Part shown: one piece after another, positions 34,653 through 45,752 of the stretch
Position numbering within the stretch: position 1 is the stretch's first letter
Layout of the letters: every line of letters begins with the position of its first letter
The notes under the pieces: model-generated
The model's database searches: none
Told to the model about the DNA's origin: nothing
The model's input: only the letters and a program-made list of their open reading frames with translations
Made by a program: the position numbers and the translations under genes
DNA from: Muscardinus avellanarius
Lineage: Eukaryota; Chordata; Mammalia; Rodentia; Gliridae
Reading direction: 5' to 3'
Assembly (NCBI GenBank): GCA_963383645.1
Contig: OY726560.1
Location: 25,264,800-25,328,799, forward strand
Length of the DNA stretch: 64,000 nucleotides

Positions 34653-34831
34653 GCCATTATTTTTTTTTTAAGTGAACACCTTAAAATTTGAATAAATTAA
34701 CAAAGACTCATATTGGAAGAGCAGAGAAGTGATGAATACCAATATTTTTCACTGTAATACTGGGTTTCTTTAGGAGCATATTTTCTAGGGCAATGAAGCA
34801 GGAATAGAAATGATCATAATATATAGGAGAA

Positions 34832-35060
34832 CCAAGCGTGGTGGCACAGCTGGTAATCCCAGCATTTAAGAGGTGGAGATGGGAGGATTGCTGTTCATGG
34901 ACAGCCTCAGCTGCTTAGCAAGGCCCTTTGAAACTCAATGAGACCCTGTTTCAAAAAATAAAAAGAATAAAAAAATAGGTACGGGAGTATAGCTCAGAGG
35001 TAGAATGCCCCTGGGTTTCATCCCCATTACCGCATAAAAATAAAAATAAAAAAATAAAAT
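34832..35060 (+). mobile_element. B1-dID SINE, older subfamily
   Basis: 'accaagcgtggtggcacagc' opens the B1 half. 'gggagtatagctcagaggta' and 'gggtttcatccccattacc' are the tRNA-Ala-like A-box and B-box regions. An AAAAT-rich tail follows. It is inverted relative to the copy 180 bp upstream. Confidence 0.9.
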
Positions 35061-35097
35061 TATATAAAGGAGAGATAGTAAGTGTCACAAAGACCAA

Positions 35098-35320
35098 TTT
35101 TTTATTGATGCATTGAAATTATACATCATAGTGAGGTCCCATGTGTTAAAAACACATGTACACACAGCTCTTTTTCCATTTCTCTCCACACCTGACATAA
35201 AGGCCATTTGTCCCTTTTTCTACCCAATTGTTTGATCCATTGCTAATCTTTCAAAGAGTTCTATGTATTCATCAATCCTTCTTCATTCTACCATTAGAAG
35301 TGTAATTGGCAGTGATGAAT
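35098..35320 (-). mobile_element. L1 3' end fragment, reverse
   Basis: 'tttttattgatgcattgaaa' with 'ttatacatcatagtgaggtc' is the reversed 3' end of a rodent L1 (compare 'tttttattggtgcattgtag' at about 36819). This phrase resembles the squirrel-lineage L1 3' end. Confidence 0.6.
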
Positions 35321-35385
35321 TTTAAGAATAGAATGACTCTGAATTGAAGTAATCCTGACATTGGCCATGAAGTTTGAAGATTTTA

Positions 35386-35588
35386 TTTATTTATTTATTT
35401 TTTGCGAGTCTGGGGATGAAACCCAGGAGCATTCGACCTCTGAGCTACACTCCCTGCCTTGTATTTTATTCTTTATTTTGAAACAGGGTCTTACTAAGTT
35501 GCGGAGGGTCTCACTAAGTAGCTGAGGCTGCCTGCAAACCACAATCCTCTGGTCTCAGCCTCCCGAATGGTGCTCACCACACGCGGCT
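35386..35588 (-). mobile_element. B1-dID SINE, older subfamily, reverse, perfect target-site duplication
   Basis: The 16-bp word aagtttgaagatttta is repeated exactly at 35370-35385 and 35589-35604. The tail has become (TTTA)n. The B1 half is shortened near its start ('cccgaatggtgctcaccaca'). Confidence 0.94.
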
Positions 35589-35604
35589 AAGTTTGAAGAT
35601 TTTA

Positions 35605-35988
35605 AAATCAATCTGCAACAATACAGCCTCAGCAATAGAACCTTGAGAAACCAGTGTTGTCAGATATAAGACAGGAAGCTTTCATTCACTGTCACAAACT
35701 GTATTTTCTACCTTCTTAGAGAATTTTCAGGCTCCTTTATGCCTAACTATGTCCAAGGGGACCTACTGATTTTCCTGCAGCAGCACCCCAAACTATTTTG
35801 ACAGCAAAGCATTCAGCTGATAAAGGAAGAATGGGTTAAGTTCCATGAGAAAGCCACTTTTTTTTCCCATCTTACTAACCATGTCTTTTTCTTGGTGTGT
35901 GACAGCTTATCGACACCAATGCTGGCAATCTCTTAGAGAAGGCTTTAGTTCTTTATACATAAAATCCTGAACAAACTTTGATGTTCCT
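35605..35988. other. Unique intergenic DNA
   Basis: No repeat or gene recognised. It ends at the first copy of a 128-bp direct repeat. Confidence 0.45.
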
Positions 35989-36116
35989 GCCAAAGCAGGA
36001 CAGCAAGAATGATTCAGAATACCTACTACAGGCTAATTGAAACCTGGGAGTAGTGTTTTACTGCTCAGGTCATATAAATTATTGTCTCTCCAGTATTTTT
36101 GCTTAGGATGTATTCA
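35989..36116. repeat. Direct repeat, copy 1 (128 bp)
   Basis: Matches 37178-37305 in the same direction without length change and with about 7 substitutions by eye. Shared words include 'gccaaagcaggacagcaaga' and 'gtcatataaattattgtctc'. Confidence 0.92.
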
Positions 36117-36151
36117 ACTATTCAACTAGAGGTAGCTAAAAAGGGGAGAAA

Positions 36152-36300
36152 GCCGGGCGTGGTGGCTCAGGTTTGAAGCCAACAGGGTCGCTGGCTTAAG
36201 AGACCCTGTGTCCAAAAAAAAAGTATAAAAATAGGTCCGGGAGTGTAACCTGGAGGTAGAAGGGTTTCTATGAACCCCAGTACCACCAAAAAAAAAAAAA
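36152..36300 (+). mobile_element. B1-dID SINE, young subfamily, internally deleted
   Basis: After 'gccgggcgtggtggc' the copy jumps to 'tcaggtttgaagcc', losing about 55 bp of the B1 half compared with the copy at 56441. The missing part includes the end of the left A-box region. The ID half and A-tail are present. Confidence 0.9.
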
Positions 36301-36319
36301 GGGATAAAATCCATGCTTA

Positions 36320-36540
36320 AGAGAGATATTTCCTAATGTACATGATGTACATTCACAAACACATCAAAGTCAATCACTAAGCCAAACATGAGAAGAAGAG
36401 AAGGGGGAAAGAATGGGGTAGGAAGTTGGGAAGGGCTAAATGAGTAATGTGTGCATGTATGCCTCTACCATCTGTACCCCATTAAGATGTATGATTATAA
36501 CATACAAATAAAAATATATTAAAAATTATACCAAGACTTA
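36320..36540 (+). mobile_element. L1 3' UTR fragment, second lineage
   Basis: 'acatcaaagtcaatcactaa', 'ccaaacatgagaagaag' and 'accccattaagatgtatg' match the L1 3' end at 48513-48870. It differs from the lineage ending near 43.2 kb. Confidence 0.8.
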
Positions 36541-36606
36541 CTAACATTTTCAAATAGATTCACCAGATTCAAATGGCTCCTCTAATCCACTTTGGTTATA
36601 TTTTGG

Positions 36607-36607
<1 letters not shown>

Positions 36608-36651
<44 letters not shown>
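36608..36651. repeat. (AT)n microsatellite
   Basis: 44 bases of uninterrupted AT, able to form a cruciform or slipped structure. Confidence 0.97.
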
Positions 36652-36653
<2 letters not shown>

Positions 36654-36814
36654 ATTTTTTTTGTCTTGAAAAGATGCTGAAGTGAGTACTAGATCGAAAA
36701 ATTTAATGACCCAAAGTTGTCATGTTTAGTGAGATGACTTACTACCACTTTAAATTTAATTTATTTGTTTACTTTGATTTTAATTAATTTATTATTCATT
36801 TATTTTTCAAATTG

Positions 36815-36905
36815 TTTTTATTGGTGCATTGTAGTCATACATCTTAATGGAGTACAAGATGGTAGAGGCGTACATACACACATCTACTCATGTAGCCCTT
36901 ACCCA
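36815..36905 (-). mobile_element. L1 3' end fragment, second lineage, reverse
   Basis: 'tttttattggtgcattgtag' and 'catacatcttaatggagtac' are the reverse complement of the 48.8-kb L1 end ('cattaagatgtat' ... 'caatgtaccaata'). Confidence 0.7.
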
Positions 36906-37177
36906 CTTTTCTGGTTTTAATTTTACAAACGTTCTTTCAAACTCTATTACCATGCTGGAACATGAGCTTAAGAAGTCATTCTTTAACTTCTCTTCTAAAA
37001 ATTATATAAGTAGAGGAGAAATTGTTTCATGTTGAAACACGTGTTTTACCTTTTTTGTTTACTGTTCCTTATTTTGTTTCCTGCCATCTTTGGAAGCCTT
37101 ATGAGGCATCAAGGTGCTGCTAGACTCCTCGCGGGTGTCACCAGGACCCTTGCATTTCTGCAAGTGCCATCAAGCAA

Positions 37178-37305
37178 GCCAAAGCAGGACAGCAAGAGTG
37201 ATTCAGAATGCCTACTACAGGCTAAGTGAAACCTGGGAGTAGTATTTTACTGTTCAGGTCATATAAATTATTGTCTCTCCAGTATTTTTGCTTTGGATGT
37301 ATTCA
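37178..37305. repeat. Direct repeat, copy 2 (128 bp)
   Basis: Partner of 35989-36116. The sequence just upstream (about 37090-37177) differs from that upstream of copy 1 and holds a CpG pair (ctcgcgggtg). Confidence 0.92.
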
Positions 37306-37603
37306 TCACTTCCCATCTGCCATCAAAAACCAAACTTCAAGTATTAAAAAGTAATAATTGTTAAAGTAGCTTTAACTTTTCAATTTTGCCTCTATAGGCT
37401 ATCACCTCTCATACATTTTTATACCAGTAATGAAAACTTTAAACAGTGCTTTACGGTTCATCTGCTTGTTTAAAGAGGAAGTTGTGGAGTACTATTTAAG
37501 AATGTTTTTCTTTTTGCAATGCCTTCACATGTTATCAATCAAATCAAGCATAAAATATAAAAATATTAGAATATAATCTTTTCCACATACCATGTTTTCA
37601 AAG

Positions 37604-37662
<59 letters not shown>

Positions 37663-38865
37663 TGCTGATGTCAAACTTTGATCAATCATGGAAAGAACTT
37701 TTGTTTCTTTAAACTACAAGCATTCACAGTATAATATCCATAAATAAACACTTTGATTATTCCTACTTCGTGCTATAAGTAAATTCTCAATGTAATTATT
37801 TGAACTAAATAACTTGGTTTTAGATATTGATGTCCCTGTTAAATTATTCTCTATTTTTAAAGAATTCCACATTTACCATGCACTGCATACATCCTCAGTA
37901 TTTGGGACATTTTCAAAAACCTCTGTTTTTATTTATAAACATTTGTTCATAATATTATAATTAGAAGCATGCACACTGGAGCCTTTCTTTGAAAAGCTTT
38001 CCTTTTTATTTATTTCTTCTTTAAATCTTCCAGCATAGAGAAAACTTTCCACTACCTCCTCTACTTTAAACTGGACAATCTAGACAACTCTATTTTCAAT
38101 GCCATCTGTATTGATTATACCACAGAAACATTTGTGAATTTCTTTTATTTACCAGAGAAACACATATGCCTATGTGTGCAGTTATCAGCAGTTGCACAGA
38201 ATTCTAAGGCAAGTTTTGGAGAAAAAACATCTAAGGATCTGTAAAGGTTATCCTATATTTGCATTTTGATGTCACCCCTAACTTTGGAGACATACAACTG
38301 AAATCTCCAATCTTGCTTCTCATCCGAACTTTACTCTCTCTGCCATGAGGGTCAGTACTCTCAATTTCCAAGTTTTAAACCAGGTGATCAACTTTGATTT
38401 GGAGATCTTCTTCTTTTCCCACCTCTAGAGAGTCTCTGTCTGCCTTTTGATCATTTTCTTGCTTTCCTTCCAACTCCACACAGGTACTTTTCTCCGGGTG
38501 CCTTTACACCAAGCTCATACCTCGTCACTATCCTCCTATCTGCTTTCTTTGTCTTTAGTTCATCTTCTTCACCCTTGCAGTCCATTTCACCAGTCAGATT
38601 TACGCAAAACTATTTAATGCATCTCTGTCCAGTGTGAGTTGCCTGTTCCCCTCCTCTTGCTCAAAGCCCTTTAGTAATAGTTTCAACTCAAAACCTTTTG
38701 TTTAGGTCCCTCTGTAACCTATATTACATGTTCTATTTTCTTATATAATGTTAGTAGTAACACGAATATTTAAAGAAAGATTTTTGAGCCTTTTCAGTCA
38801 GTCACTGAGCTATACGATCTAATATATAATCTAATTATATAGCCACAGATATATAATTGAATTTA
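37306..38865. other. Unique AT-rich DNA with an (AT)n tract
   Basis: An uninterrupted (AT)n array lies at about 37606-37658. The rest shows no recognised gene or repeat. Confidence 0.5.
37606..37658. repeat. (AT)n microsatellite
   Basis: About 53 bases of AT, the longest of four such arrays in the window. Confidence 0.97.
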
Positions 38866-39000
38866 ATCCTTGCAACAAACAGGGAATAGTTATTATTATA
38901 TCCATTTTTCACATAAGGAAACTAAAATTCAGGTAGATTTTCAACACCTCATGCAAAGCTAATAGTCATAGAGACAGAATTTATACCCAGAGCTTAACCT
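38866..39000 (-). repeat. MIR-like SINE fossil, reverse
   Basis: 'atccatttttcacataagga' and 'aactaaaattcaggtagatt' followed by 'atgcaaagctaatagtcata' and 'gaatttatacccagagc' match the reversed MIR core (cccattttacagatgaggaa ... gatttgaacccagg). Confidence 0.7.
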
Positions 39001-39003
39001 CAT

Positions 39004-39006
<3 letters not shown>

Positions 39007-39093
<87 letters not shown>
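39007..39093. repeat. (CT)n microsatellite at a SINE tail
   Basis: 87 uninterrupted pyrimidines, almost all CT, at the tail end of the reversed SINE that follows. Confidence 0.97.
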
Positions 39094-39299
39094 GTATACT
39101 GAGATTAAATCCAGGGGCATTCTACCTCTGAGCTATACCTATACCACCTCCCACCCTATTTTATTTTTTATTTTGTAACAGGATCTAGTTAACTTGCCGA
39201 GGACCTTAACAAGTTGCTGAGGCTGGCCACGGACCTGCGATCCTATCTCAGTACATCCTTCCATATACTGGGATTACAGGTATGTGCTACCATACCTGA
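39094..39299 (-). mobile_element. B1-dID SINE, older subfamily, reverse
   Basis: 'actgagattaaatccagggg' opens the reversed ID half and 'gtgctaccatacctgac' ends the reversed B1 half. Confidence 0.88.
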
Positions 39300-39803
39300 C
39301 AAAGCTTATGTTCTTAATAAAGCCTTTGTAATGCCTCCCATCAAACTTTGTCATCAGTCTCATGGTCCTATTACATTTTCTAAGGTATGGCTTAAAGTTT
39401 CTGCCATAGTCCTTTTCTCATACAATTGTATGTAGAATGTCATTCCTTCTGCCCAGTAAATTGCTGTGTATTTTTTAAATCAATCACAGATCTCACTGCC
39501 TTTTAAAAATATAATGTAACCACTTTATAAAAATCTAACATAATCTAACCACCTCATAAACGGTACTTATTAAAATTCCTGGATATACTGATCAATTTTT
39601 AAATCAAGTTTCTATTGCTTTATGGTAGTTTTGTTCTTGCCCTTTGTAGCACTGATACCTTTTTTTGAGTTTATTTTTTGTACATTCTTATGTTATAGTA
39701 TTCCTACAATCATGCCATCCGTAACTTTGTCTCCCTAAAATTCCTTGCACATAATAGGAAGTAGATCCATATTTGATTATTTGGTTGTTTAAGAAGTTCA
39801 GTC
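39300..39803. other. Unique DNA with an L2/MIR-like end
   Basis: 'aaaattccttgcacataata' at about 39737 resembles the reversed or direct worn end of a MIR or L2. No gene recognised. Confidence 0.4.
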
Positions 39804-40003
39804 AACAAGGTGTGGTTCATGCCTATAATCCCAGAACCCAGGAGGCTGAGACAAGAAGATTCAAGGTGGGTGGCAGCCTCAGAAATTTTGTGAGGTCTTT
39901 TTCAACTTAATGAGACCCTGTCTCAAAATAAAATTAGAATAGAACTGGAGTTGTGGCTCAGAGGCAGGATGCTTCTGGATTCTAACTCTGGCACCACACA
40001 TAA
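39804..40003 (+). mobile_element. B1-dID SINE, older subfamily
   Basis: 'aaggtgtggttcatgcctat' opens the B1 half and 'gttgtggctcagaggcagga' the ID half. It is diverged and lacks CpGs. Confidence 0.85.
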
Positions 40004-40276
40004 ACAAGAAATTCAGTAAGACTGGTTGCCCAAATTGGTTGATCTAACTGTATCAATTCTACTATAGGAATTAATTCAATTATTCAATGTCATGGCCTTA
40101 ATATATTGTGATTTCTATTGCAATATAAATGTTCACCCAACAGAAAAAATATAATGGGTAATAAAATCCAGGCTAGAAATATTAATTCAAAAACAATATT
40201 TTAATGTTAATAACAGGTTCAATAGAAGTCAACAAGAAAAAAAATTTAGAACAAAGGTTTTAAAAATCTCCCTTGA

Positions 40277-40489
40277 GGCTAGGCGTGGTGGTGTACACTT
40301 GTAATCCCCGCGCTTGGGAGGCTGAGACAGGAGGATCGCACAGGTTTGAAGTCAGTCTCAGTTACTTAGTGAGGCTCTCAGCAACTTAGTGAGACCCTGT
40401 TTCCAAATAAAATATAAAATATGTCTGGGAGTATAGCCCAGAGGTAGAACGAACCCCTGGGTTCCACCCCTAGGACCACACACAAAAAA
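40277..40489 (+). mobile_element. B1-dID SINE
   Basis: 'ggctaggcgtggtggtgtac' to 'ccacccctaggaccacac'. It has the long B1 3' part ('agttacttagtgaggctctc') of the older subfamily, yet 'atccccgcgcttgggaggct' like the younger one, so it is intermediate. Confidence 0.9.
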
Positions 40490-40623
40490 ATTCCCATGAG
40501 AAGGAAGTCAACAAATATTAAACAATAATTTGTAGATCACAAAATAATTTTCTCGGTATTGTTCTTAGATTGCTTTTAATATACAATTTGAATGAAATCA
40601 AAATTGCAAGAAGAAAGGTGACA

Positions 40624-40740
40624 TCCAGGTGTGGTGGTGTAGGCCTGTAACCCTAGTACTTTGGAGACTCAGAGAGGAAGAATGCAAGTTCAAGGCCAGC
40701 CTCAAAAACATAGCAAGATGCTATTTAAAAATAAAAATAA
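40624..40740 (+). mobile_element. B1-dID SINE, left half, split by an L1
   Basis: 'tccaggtgtggtggtgtagg' through 'agcaagatgctatttaaaa' is a B1 half with its A-rich linker. The ID half that should follow lies at 43200-43258, after the L1. Confidence 0.85.
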
Positions 40741-42111
40741 ATATTTTATGTGCTTTGGAGGTTTTGTTGAGGAAGTTACTACCTGTGCCTGTATGTTGGA
40801 GTGCTGAACCTATGCCCTCCTCTAATAGCTTCACAGTATCTGGTTTGATTTCCAGGTCTTTTATTAATCTCGTGTTGATTCCTGTGCAAGGTGAGAGGTA
40901 AGGATTTAGTTCCATCTTTCTACAAATGGATAGCCAGTTCTCCCAGCACCATTTGTTAAAAAGGCTGTCTTTTCTCCAGTGTATGAATTTGGCCCCTTTG
41001 TCAAAGATCAATTGACTATAAGTGTGTGGGTTTGTTTCTGTATCTTCTGTTCTGTTCCATTGGTCTGTGTGCCTGCTTTTGTGCCAATACCATGCTGTTT
41101 TAACTACTATTATTTGTAGTATAATTTGAAGTCAAGGATTTTGATGCCTCATGCATGGTTCTTATTACTGAGAATTGCTTTGACTATTCTGGATCTTTTG
41201 TTTTTCCATATGAAATTCATGACTGATTTTTCTAGGTCTATGAAGAATGTCATTGGTATTTTGATAGTAATTGCATTGAATCTGTAGATCACTTTTGGCA
41301 GAATGGCCATTTTGATGACATTTATTCTTTCTATTCATGAACAAGGAAGATATTTCCATCTTCCAAGGTTCTCTTCAATTTCTCTCTCTAATGTTTTATA
41401 GTTTTCATTGTAGATGTCTTTATGCTTTTGGTTAGGTTTATTCCTAGGTATTTCATTGGTTTTGAGGTTATTGTGAATGGAATTGTTTTCTTTTGATTCA
41501 TTGTTGGCATGTAGAAAAGCAACTGATTTCTGTAGGTTGATTTTATATCCTGCCTCTTTGTTGAATTGGTTAATCAGCTCCAGTAGTCTTTTAGATGAGT
41601 TTTTTTTTTTTGATCCTCTAGATATAGGATCATGTCATCTGCAAACAAGGATAATTTTTCTCCTTTTCTATTTGAATTCCTTTGATATCCTTCTGTTGTC
41701 TTATTGCTGTGGCAAGAGTATTGAGGACTATATTGAAAAGGACTAGTGATAGTGGGCATCCTTGTATTTTTTGTGATTTGAGGGGAAATTCTTGCAGTTT
41801 TTCCCCATTCAATATGATGTTGGCTTTGGATTTATTGTATATTGCCTTAATGATGTTGAGGTTCATTCCTTTTCTTCTAATTTTCTGCAGTGTTTTTAAC
41901 AAGAATGGGTGTTAGATTTTGTCAACTGCTTTTTTCAGCATCTACTGATATGATCATATGGTTTTTATTCTCAGTTTTATTTATGTGGTGAACAACATGT
42001 ATTGATTTGCATATGTTGAACCATCCTTGCTTTTCAGGGATGAAACCTACTTGATTGTGGTGTAAAATTTTCTCAATATGGTTTTGAATGCATACAGCTA
42101 GTATGTATTTA
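40741..42111 (-). pseudogene. L1 ORF2 remnant, inverted 5' segment
   Basis: Read on the minus strand this is part of L1 ORF2, the endonuclease/reverse transcriptase. From about 42000 down it shows the RT palm motif DAEKA (worn), then QGCPLS near 41760, and the FADD catalytic motif encoded at about 41630-41655. The conserved FNKWCWENW stretch with ICRKM and PYLSP follows at 40900-41000. Frames shift several times between blocks, so it is dead. ORF2 reading in this segment runs up to about the [10 protein letters not shown] block at 40760 and resumes, on the opposite strand, at 42112. Confidence 0.9.
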
Positions 42112-42897
42112 ACAAGTGAGATGGCATCAAACTAAAAAGTTTCTGCTCATTAAAGGAAATTATAAAGAATCTAAAGAGAAAGCCTACAGAATGGGAGATC
42201 TTTACCAGCTACCACTATATCCAGACTATACAAAGAGCTCAAAAGACTCTACACTAGCAAAACAAACAACTCAACTATGAAGCAGGCAACTAAATCGAAT
42301 AAACACTTTACAAACGAAGAAATACAAATAGCCAATAGATACATGAAAAAATGTTCAACATCATTAGCCATCAGAGAGATGCAAAACAAAACTACATTGA
42401 GATTCCATCTAACTCCAGTCAGAGTGGCAAGCATAAGTAAATCAAATAACAACAAATGCTGGCGAGGATGTGGAGAAAGAGGAACTCTTTTATGCTGCTA
42501 GTGGGAGTGTAAACTAGTTCAGCCACTATGGAGATCAGTGTGGAAATTCCTTAGAAAACTAGGAATGGATCTATCATATGATTCAGCTATACCACTCCTG
42601 GGTATCTTTCCAAAGGGGTTGAAATTAGAGAACTGCATTAACATATGCATATCCATGTTCACAGCACTACAATTTCCAATAGCCAAAATATGGAACCAGC
42701 ATAGCTCTCCATCAACAGATGAATGAATTGCAAAATTATGGGAAATAAACACAATGAAATTTTACTCAGCAATAAAGAAGAACAAAATCATCTCATTCCC
42801 AAGAAGTTGGAAAGACCTGGAGGACATTATGTTAAGTGAGATCAGCCAAGCACAGAAAGAGAAGGGGCTTATATTTTATCTAATATGTCCAAGCTAG
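42112..42897 (+). pseudogene. L1 ORF2 remnant, 3' segment
   Basis: Continues ORF2 on the plus strand from the QTKKF block ('catcaaactaaaaagtttct') through the CWRGCGE motif at about 42460-42480, AIPLLGIFPKG near 42580-42620 and IAKIWNQ near 42690 to a stop at 42895-42897. Internal stops and frame changes are present. Together with the inverted segment it covers ORF2 from the RT palm to the end without an obvious large gap. Confidence 0.9.
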
Positions 42898-43199
42898 GGA
42901 GTATTAAGGACACCAGAGGGACGCTAGATAATGGAGGGGAAACCTCAGCAAAGTCAGAAAGAAGTTAGGGAGGAAAAAAGCTGAGGTTAATTAGCGGAAA
43001 AGCTACGTTCAAATATGTGTATACATGTAAATATAAAATAGTTAACATGGACACTCAGTATTGGGAAAAAGAGAAAAGGGGAAGCAGGGTGGGGGGGTAC
43101 CAAATACTGTGTAAATAAATGCCACTGTTAACATGATCCACATTATGATGTGAAACTCTAGTGCACCAATAAAGATAAATAAATAAATAAATAAATAAA
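42898..43199 (+). mobile_element. L1 3' UTR and A-rich tail
   Basis: 'ggacaccagagggacgctag', then 'gctacgttcaaatatgtgta', a G-rich run, 'tactgtgtaaataaatgcca' and an (AAAT)n tail from about 43175. It belongs to the 5'-inverted L1 that starts at 40741. Confidence 0.9.
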
Positions 43200-43258
43200 T
43201 AGGAGTGGGGGTGTAGATGAGAGGTAGAATGTCCCTGAGTTCAATACCTAGTATTAAG
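43200..43258 (+). mobile_element. ID-like right half of the SINE split by the L1
   Basis: 'ggagtgggggtgtagatgag' and 'gagttcaatacctagta' are the A-box and B-box region of an ID-like half in the same direction as the B1 half at 40624-40740. Confidence 0.8.
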
Positions 43259-43409
43259 AAAGAAAGAAAAAAAAGAGAAGGAAAAATTAAAATAAAAATT
43301 GGAAAAAGAAGGAACCTTCCCCACTTCATCTCCAACACACTCAAATTTTCTTGCTTCCGGTCCCTCTCTGGTAAAATCGTGGGAAGTTATTGCTGAGAAA
43401 ATTTTTTTC

Positions 43410-43411
<2 letters not shown>

Positions 43412-43452
<41 letters not shown>
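43412..43452. repeat. (ATT)n microsatellite at a SINE tail
   Basis: About 41 bases of ATT repeat. It lies between a short target-site duplication (ctgagaaa at about 43393-43400 and 43630-43637) and the SINE body, so it grew from the SINE tail. Confidence 0.95.
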
Positions 43453-43632
43453 GTGGTACTGGGGTTCCTGGAAGCCCTTCTACCTCTGGGCTACACTCCC
43501 AGACCTATTTTTATATTTTTATTTGGAAACAGGGTCTCTTAAGCCAGCGCAGCTAGTTTCGAACCTGCAGGATCCTCCTGTCTTTGCCTTCCAAGCGCGG
43601 GGATTACAAGCATGTGCCACCACACCTGGCTG
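43453..43632 (-). mobile_element. B1-dID SINE, young subfamily, reverse
   Basis: 'gtggtactggggttcctgga' to 'gccaccacacctggct'. The (ATT)n array stands where the T-run would be. Confidence 0.92.
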
Positions 43633-44562
43633 AGAAATTCTTTATAGGATCTGAGTCTGACCTCTTGTCCAGTGAAGAAAACATCTGTAGGACATTCCTG
43701 CCATGTTGTGATCGTGGCATACTGTCAGTGCACTTCTATTTGAACACCTCCAGTAACAGGAAACTCAGTACTCTTGAGCTCCCCAGACTGACTTTTAGGT
43801 GCTTGTAATGATTAAACAGTTCTTTTCAATAATAAACCTTTGTCATCTTCCTTTTAACAGTGCTTCACTCTTCCCCATGCTGAATTATGAAGTGTTTTAT
43901 ATTTTATGAGATAAAATAAAACAAGCCTTCTTGATTTTTCCCATTGTGACTCCTTTAATTACTTTAAGGGAGCTACCCTTTCTCTCCTTAATTTTCTCCT
44001 CCCCCTCCAGGCTAAAATCTCAAGTTCTTGGAGCCAACAGCCATTTGACTTAGATTCCAGATGTCTTACCATCTTAGCCTTTCTTCTTTGAGTATTCTTC
44101 TCCATCCTGAGAACACAATATGCCAGATGTGGCCCAAGGAGGGCAGAAAACCCTGAAACCATAACTTGTTTTGCCTTAGAGATGTTTTCCTGTTATTGCA
44201 GCCTAAGTTCACATTTGCTTTTCAAAAAGTAGCATTATATTCATGGCTCCTACTGAACTTGTGGTCGAAAACCTCAGGCTTCTTCCCACCCCGTCATCCC
44301 ACCTAGGATGAGCAATCAAGTCCTATATCTCTCATCCTGCCTTTATGCAATTCATTTTGTTTGAAACTATGTGCAAGGCTTGTCCTTTATGTTTTTGTGC
44401 CTTTTATCATATTGGACCCCTGAAGTGCATGATGGGACAATAGAGAGAAAACCATAATACTTTTGGCTACTGAAGATACCAAGAATCTGGAATGGTTTGA
44501 TGACTTACAATAGAAGCTTCACTTAAGAAACCCAAAAGCCACTGGGTATTTAAAACAGAAAC
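43633..44562. other. Unique intergenic DNA
   Basis: No repeat or gene recognised in about 900 bp. Confidence 0.45.
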
Positions 44563-44805
44563 AGCCGGGCGTGGCGGTGCACGCTTGTAATCCCCTGGCT
44601 TGGGAGGTGGAGACAGGAGGATTGCGCAGGTTCGAAGCCAGTCGCGCTGGCATAGGAGACCCTGTTTTGAAATAAAAAAGTATAAAATAAGTCTTGGAGT
44701 GTAGCCCGAAAGTAGAAGGGTTTCCAAGAACCCCAGTACCACCAAAAAACAAAACAAAAAAGCAAACAAACAAAAACAAAAACAAACAAACACAAAAACA
44801 TAGAA
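44563..44805 (+). mobile_element. B1-dID SINE, young subfamily, with (AAAC)n tail
   Basis: 'gccgggcgtggcggtgcacg' to 'ccccagtaccaccaaa' then an AAAC-rich tail to about 44805. Reverse-strand open frames of about 108 codons across it are SINE artefacts. Confidence 0.92.
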
Positions 44806-45356
44806 ACAATCTAAAGAGAAATGCCCCTGAAGCCTGCTTACTCATTCATGGGAGTTTACCGTTAGGAATACTAAAAGGAAAGATAGGAAGAAAAACACCT
44901 AAATCCTCAAGGATTGAACCCCTGACCAAGACACTGTTTTTCAGTCTCTGAAACCTTCTGCCTCCATCATGATTAATAGGGGCCCTCACAGATGAGGATG
45001 TATTTAAGATATACTGAGCTGTCTGGGTTTCCCCCTCTCTGGACCAATTAGCACATGTTAAATATTTCCCCCTTTCATCCAGCATCTCATAAGTTATCTT
45101 TGCCTTCAAACATTTAAAATTGTGAAGGTCTTCTGGCTCTTTCTCCCTTCAAAGCACTTGGTCTCCTAAGAAAGCTTCTCTTCTCACTGGCGGAAGGGGT
45201 AGGGGAACTCATCTCTCCTTTAAGTGGCCAGATCATTAATAAAATCAGCCTTTCCCTCAACACTTAGGTGAGTTTCAGATCCACAGTCTTCATTTCTTCC
45301 TTTTGGTCTATTGATGATATTCTGGCTTTTTTGCTGACAGCTGAAGATGCCTTGGT
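44806..45356. other. Unique intergenic DNA
   Basis: No repeat or gene recognised. Confidence 0.45.
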
Positions 45357-45752
45357 ACCTGTACTCATTTGCTATGGCGACCATAACAAATGCCATAGGC
45401 TAAGTGGCTGAAGCTGCAGAACGCATCTTGTGATAGGAGGCTAGAGGTCCAAGGTCAGGGTGAGGCCAGGAGGCTCTACTCTGAGCCTTGCCTGGTGGAT
45501 GGCTGGCCATCTGCCCCCTTTATCATCACGTGGGTCCCTCCATGTGCGTCTGTGTCCTAATTTTCTTTTCCTGTAAGTACCCAATCACAGTGGAGTACGG
45601 CCCATCCTGATCACCTGATTTTGCCTTAATTAACATATTAAAGGCCCTATCCCCATATACAATCACATTCTGAAGTACTTGGGGTACGAATTTTATAGGG
45701 ACAAAACATATGAGTCCTGTAGGTACACAGTTCAACCCACACAGTACCCCAT
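45357..45752 (-). mobile_element. MLT1-type MaLR LTR, reverse
   Basis: On the plus strand 'tgctatggcgaccataacaa', 'gaggtccaaggtcagggtga', 'gcgtctgtgtcctaattttc', 'caatcacattctgaagtact' and 'caacccacacagtacc' follow the reversed MLT1 consensus end to start. No internal region, so a solitary LTR. An open frame at 45526-45825 overlaps it and is not a gene. Confidence 0.8.

Noticed and set aside
34832..35060. tRNA-Ala-like sequence with A and B boxes
   Set aside because: It is the right half of a B1-dID SINE. The same segment occurs in all dimers and lacks a complete tRNA fold.
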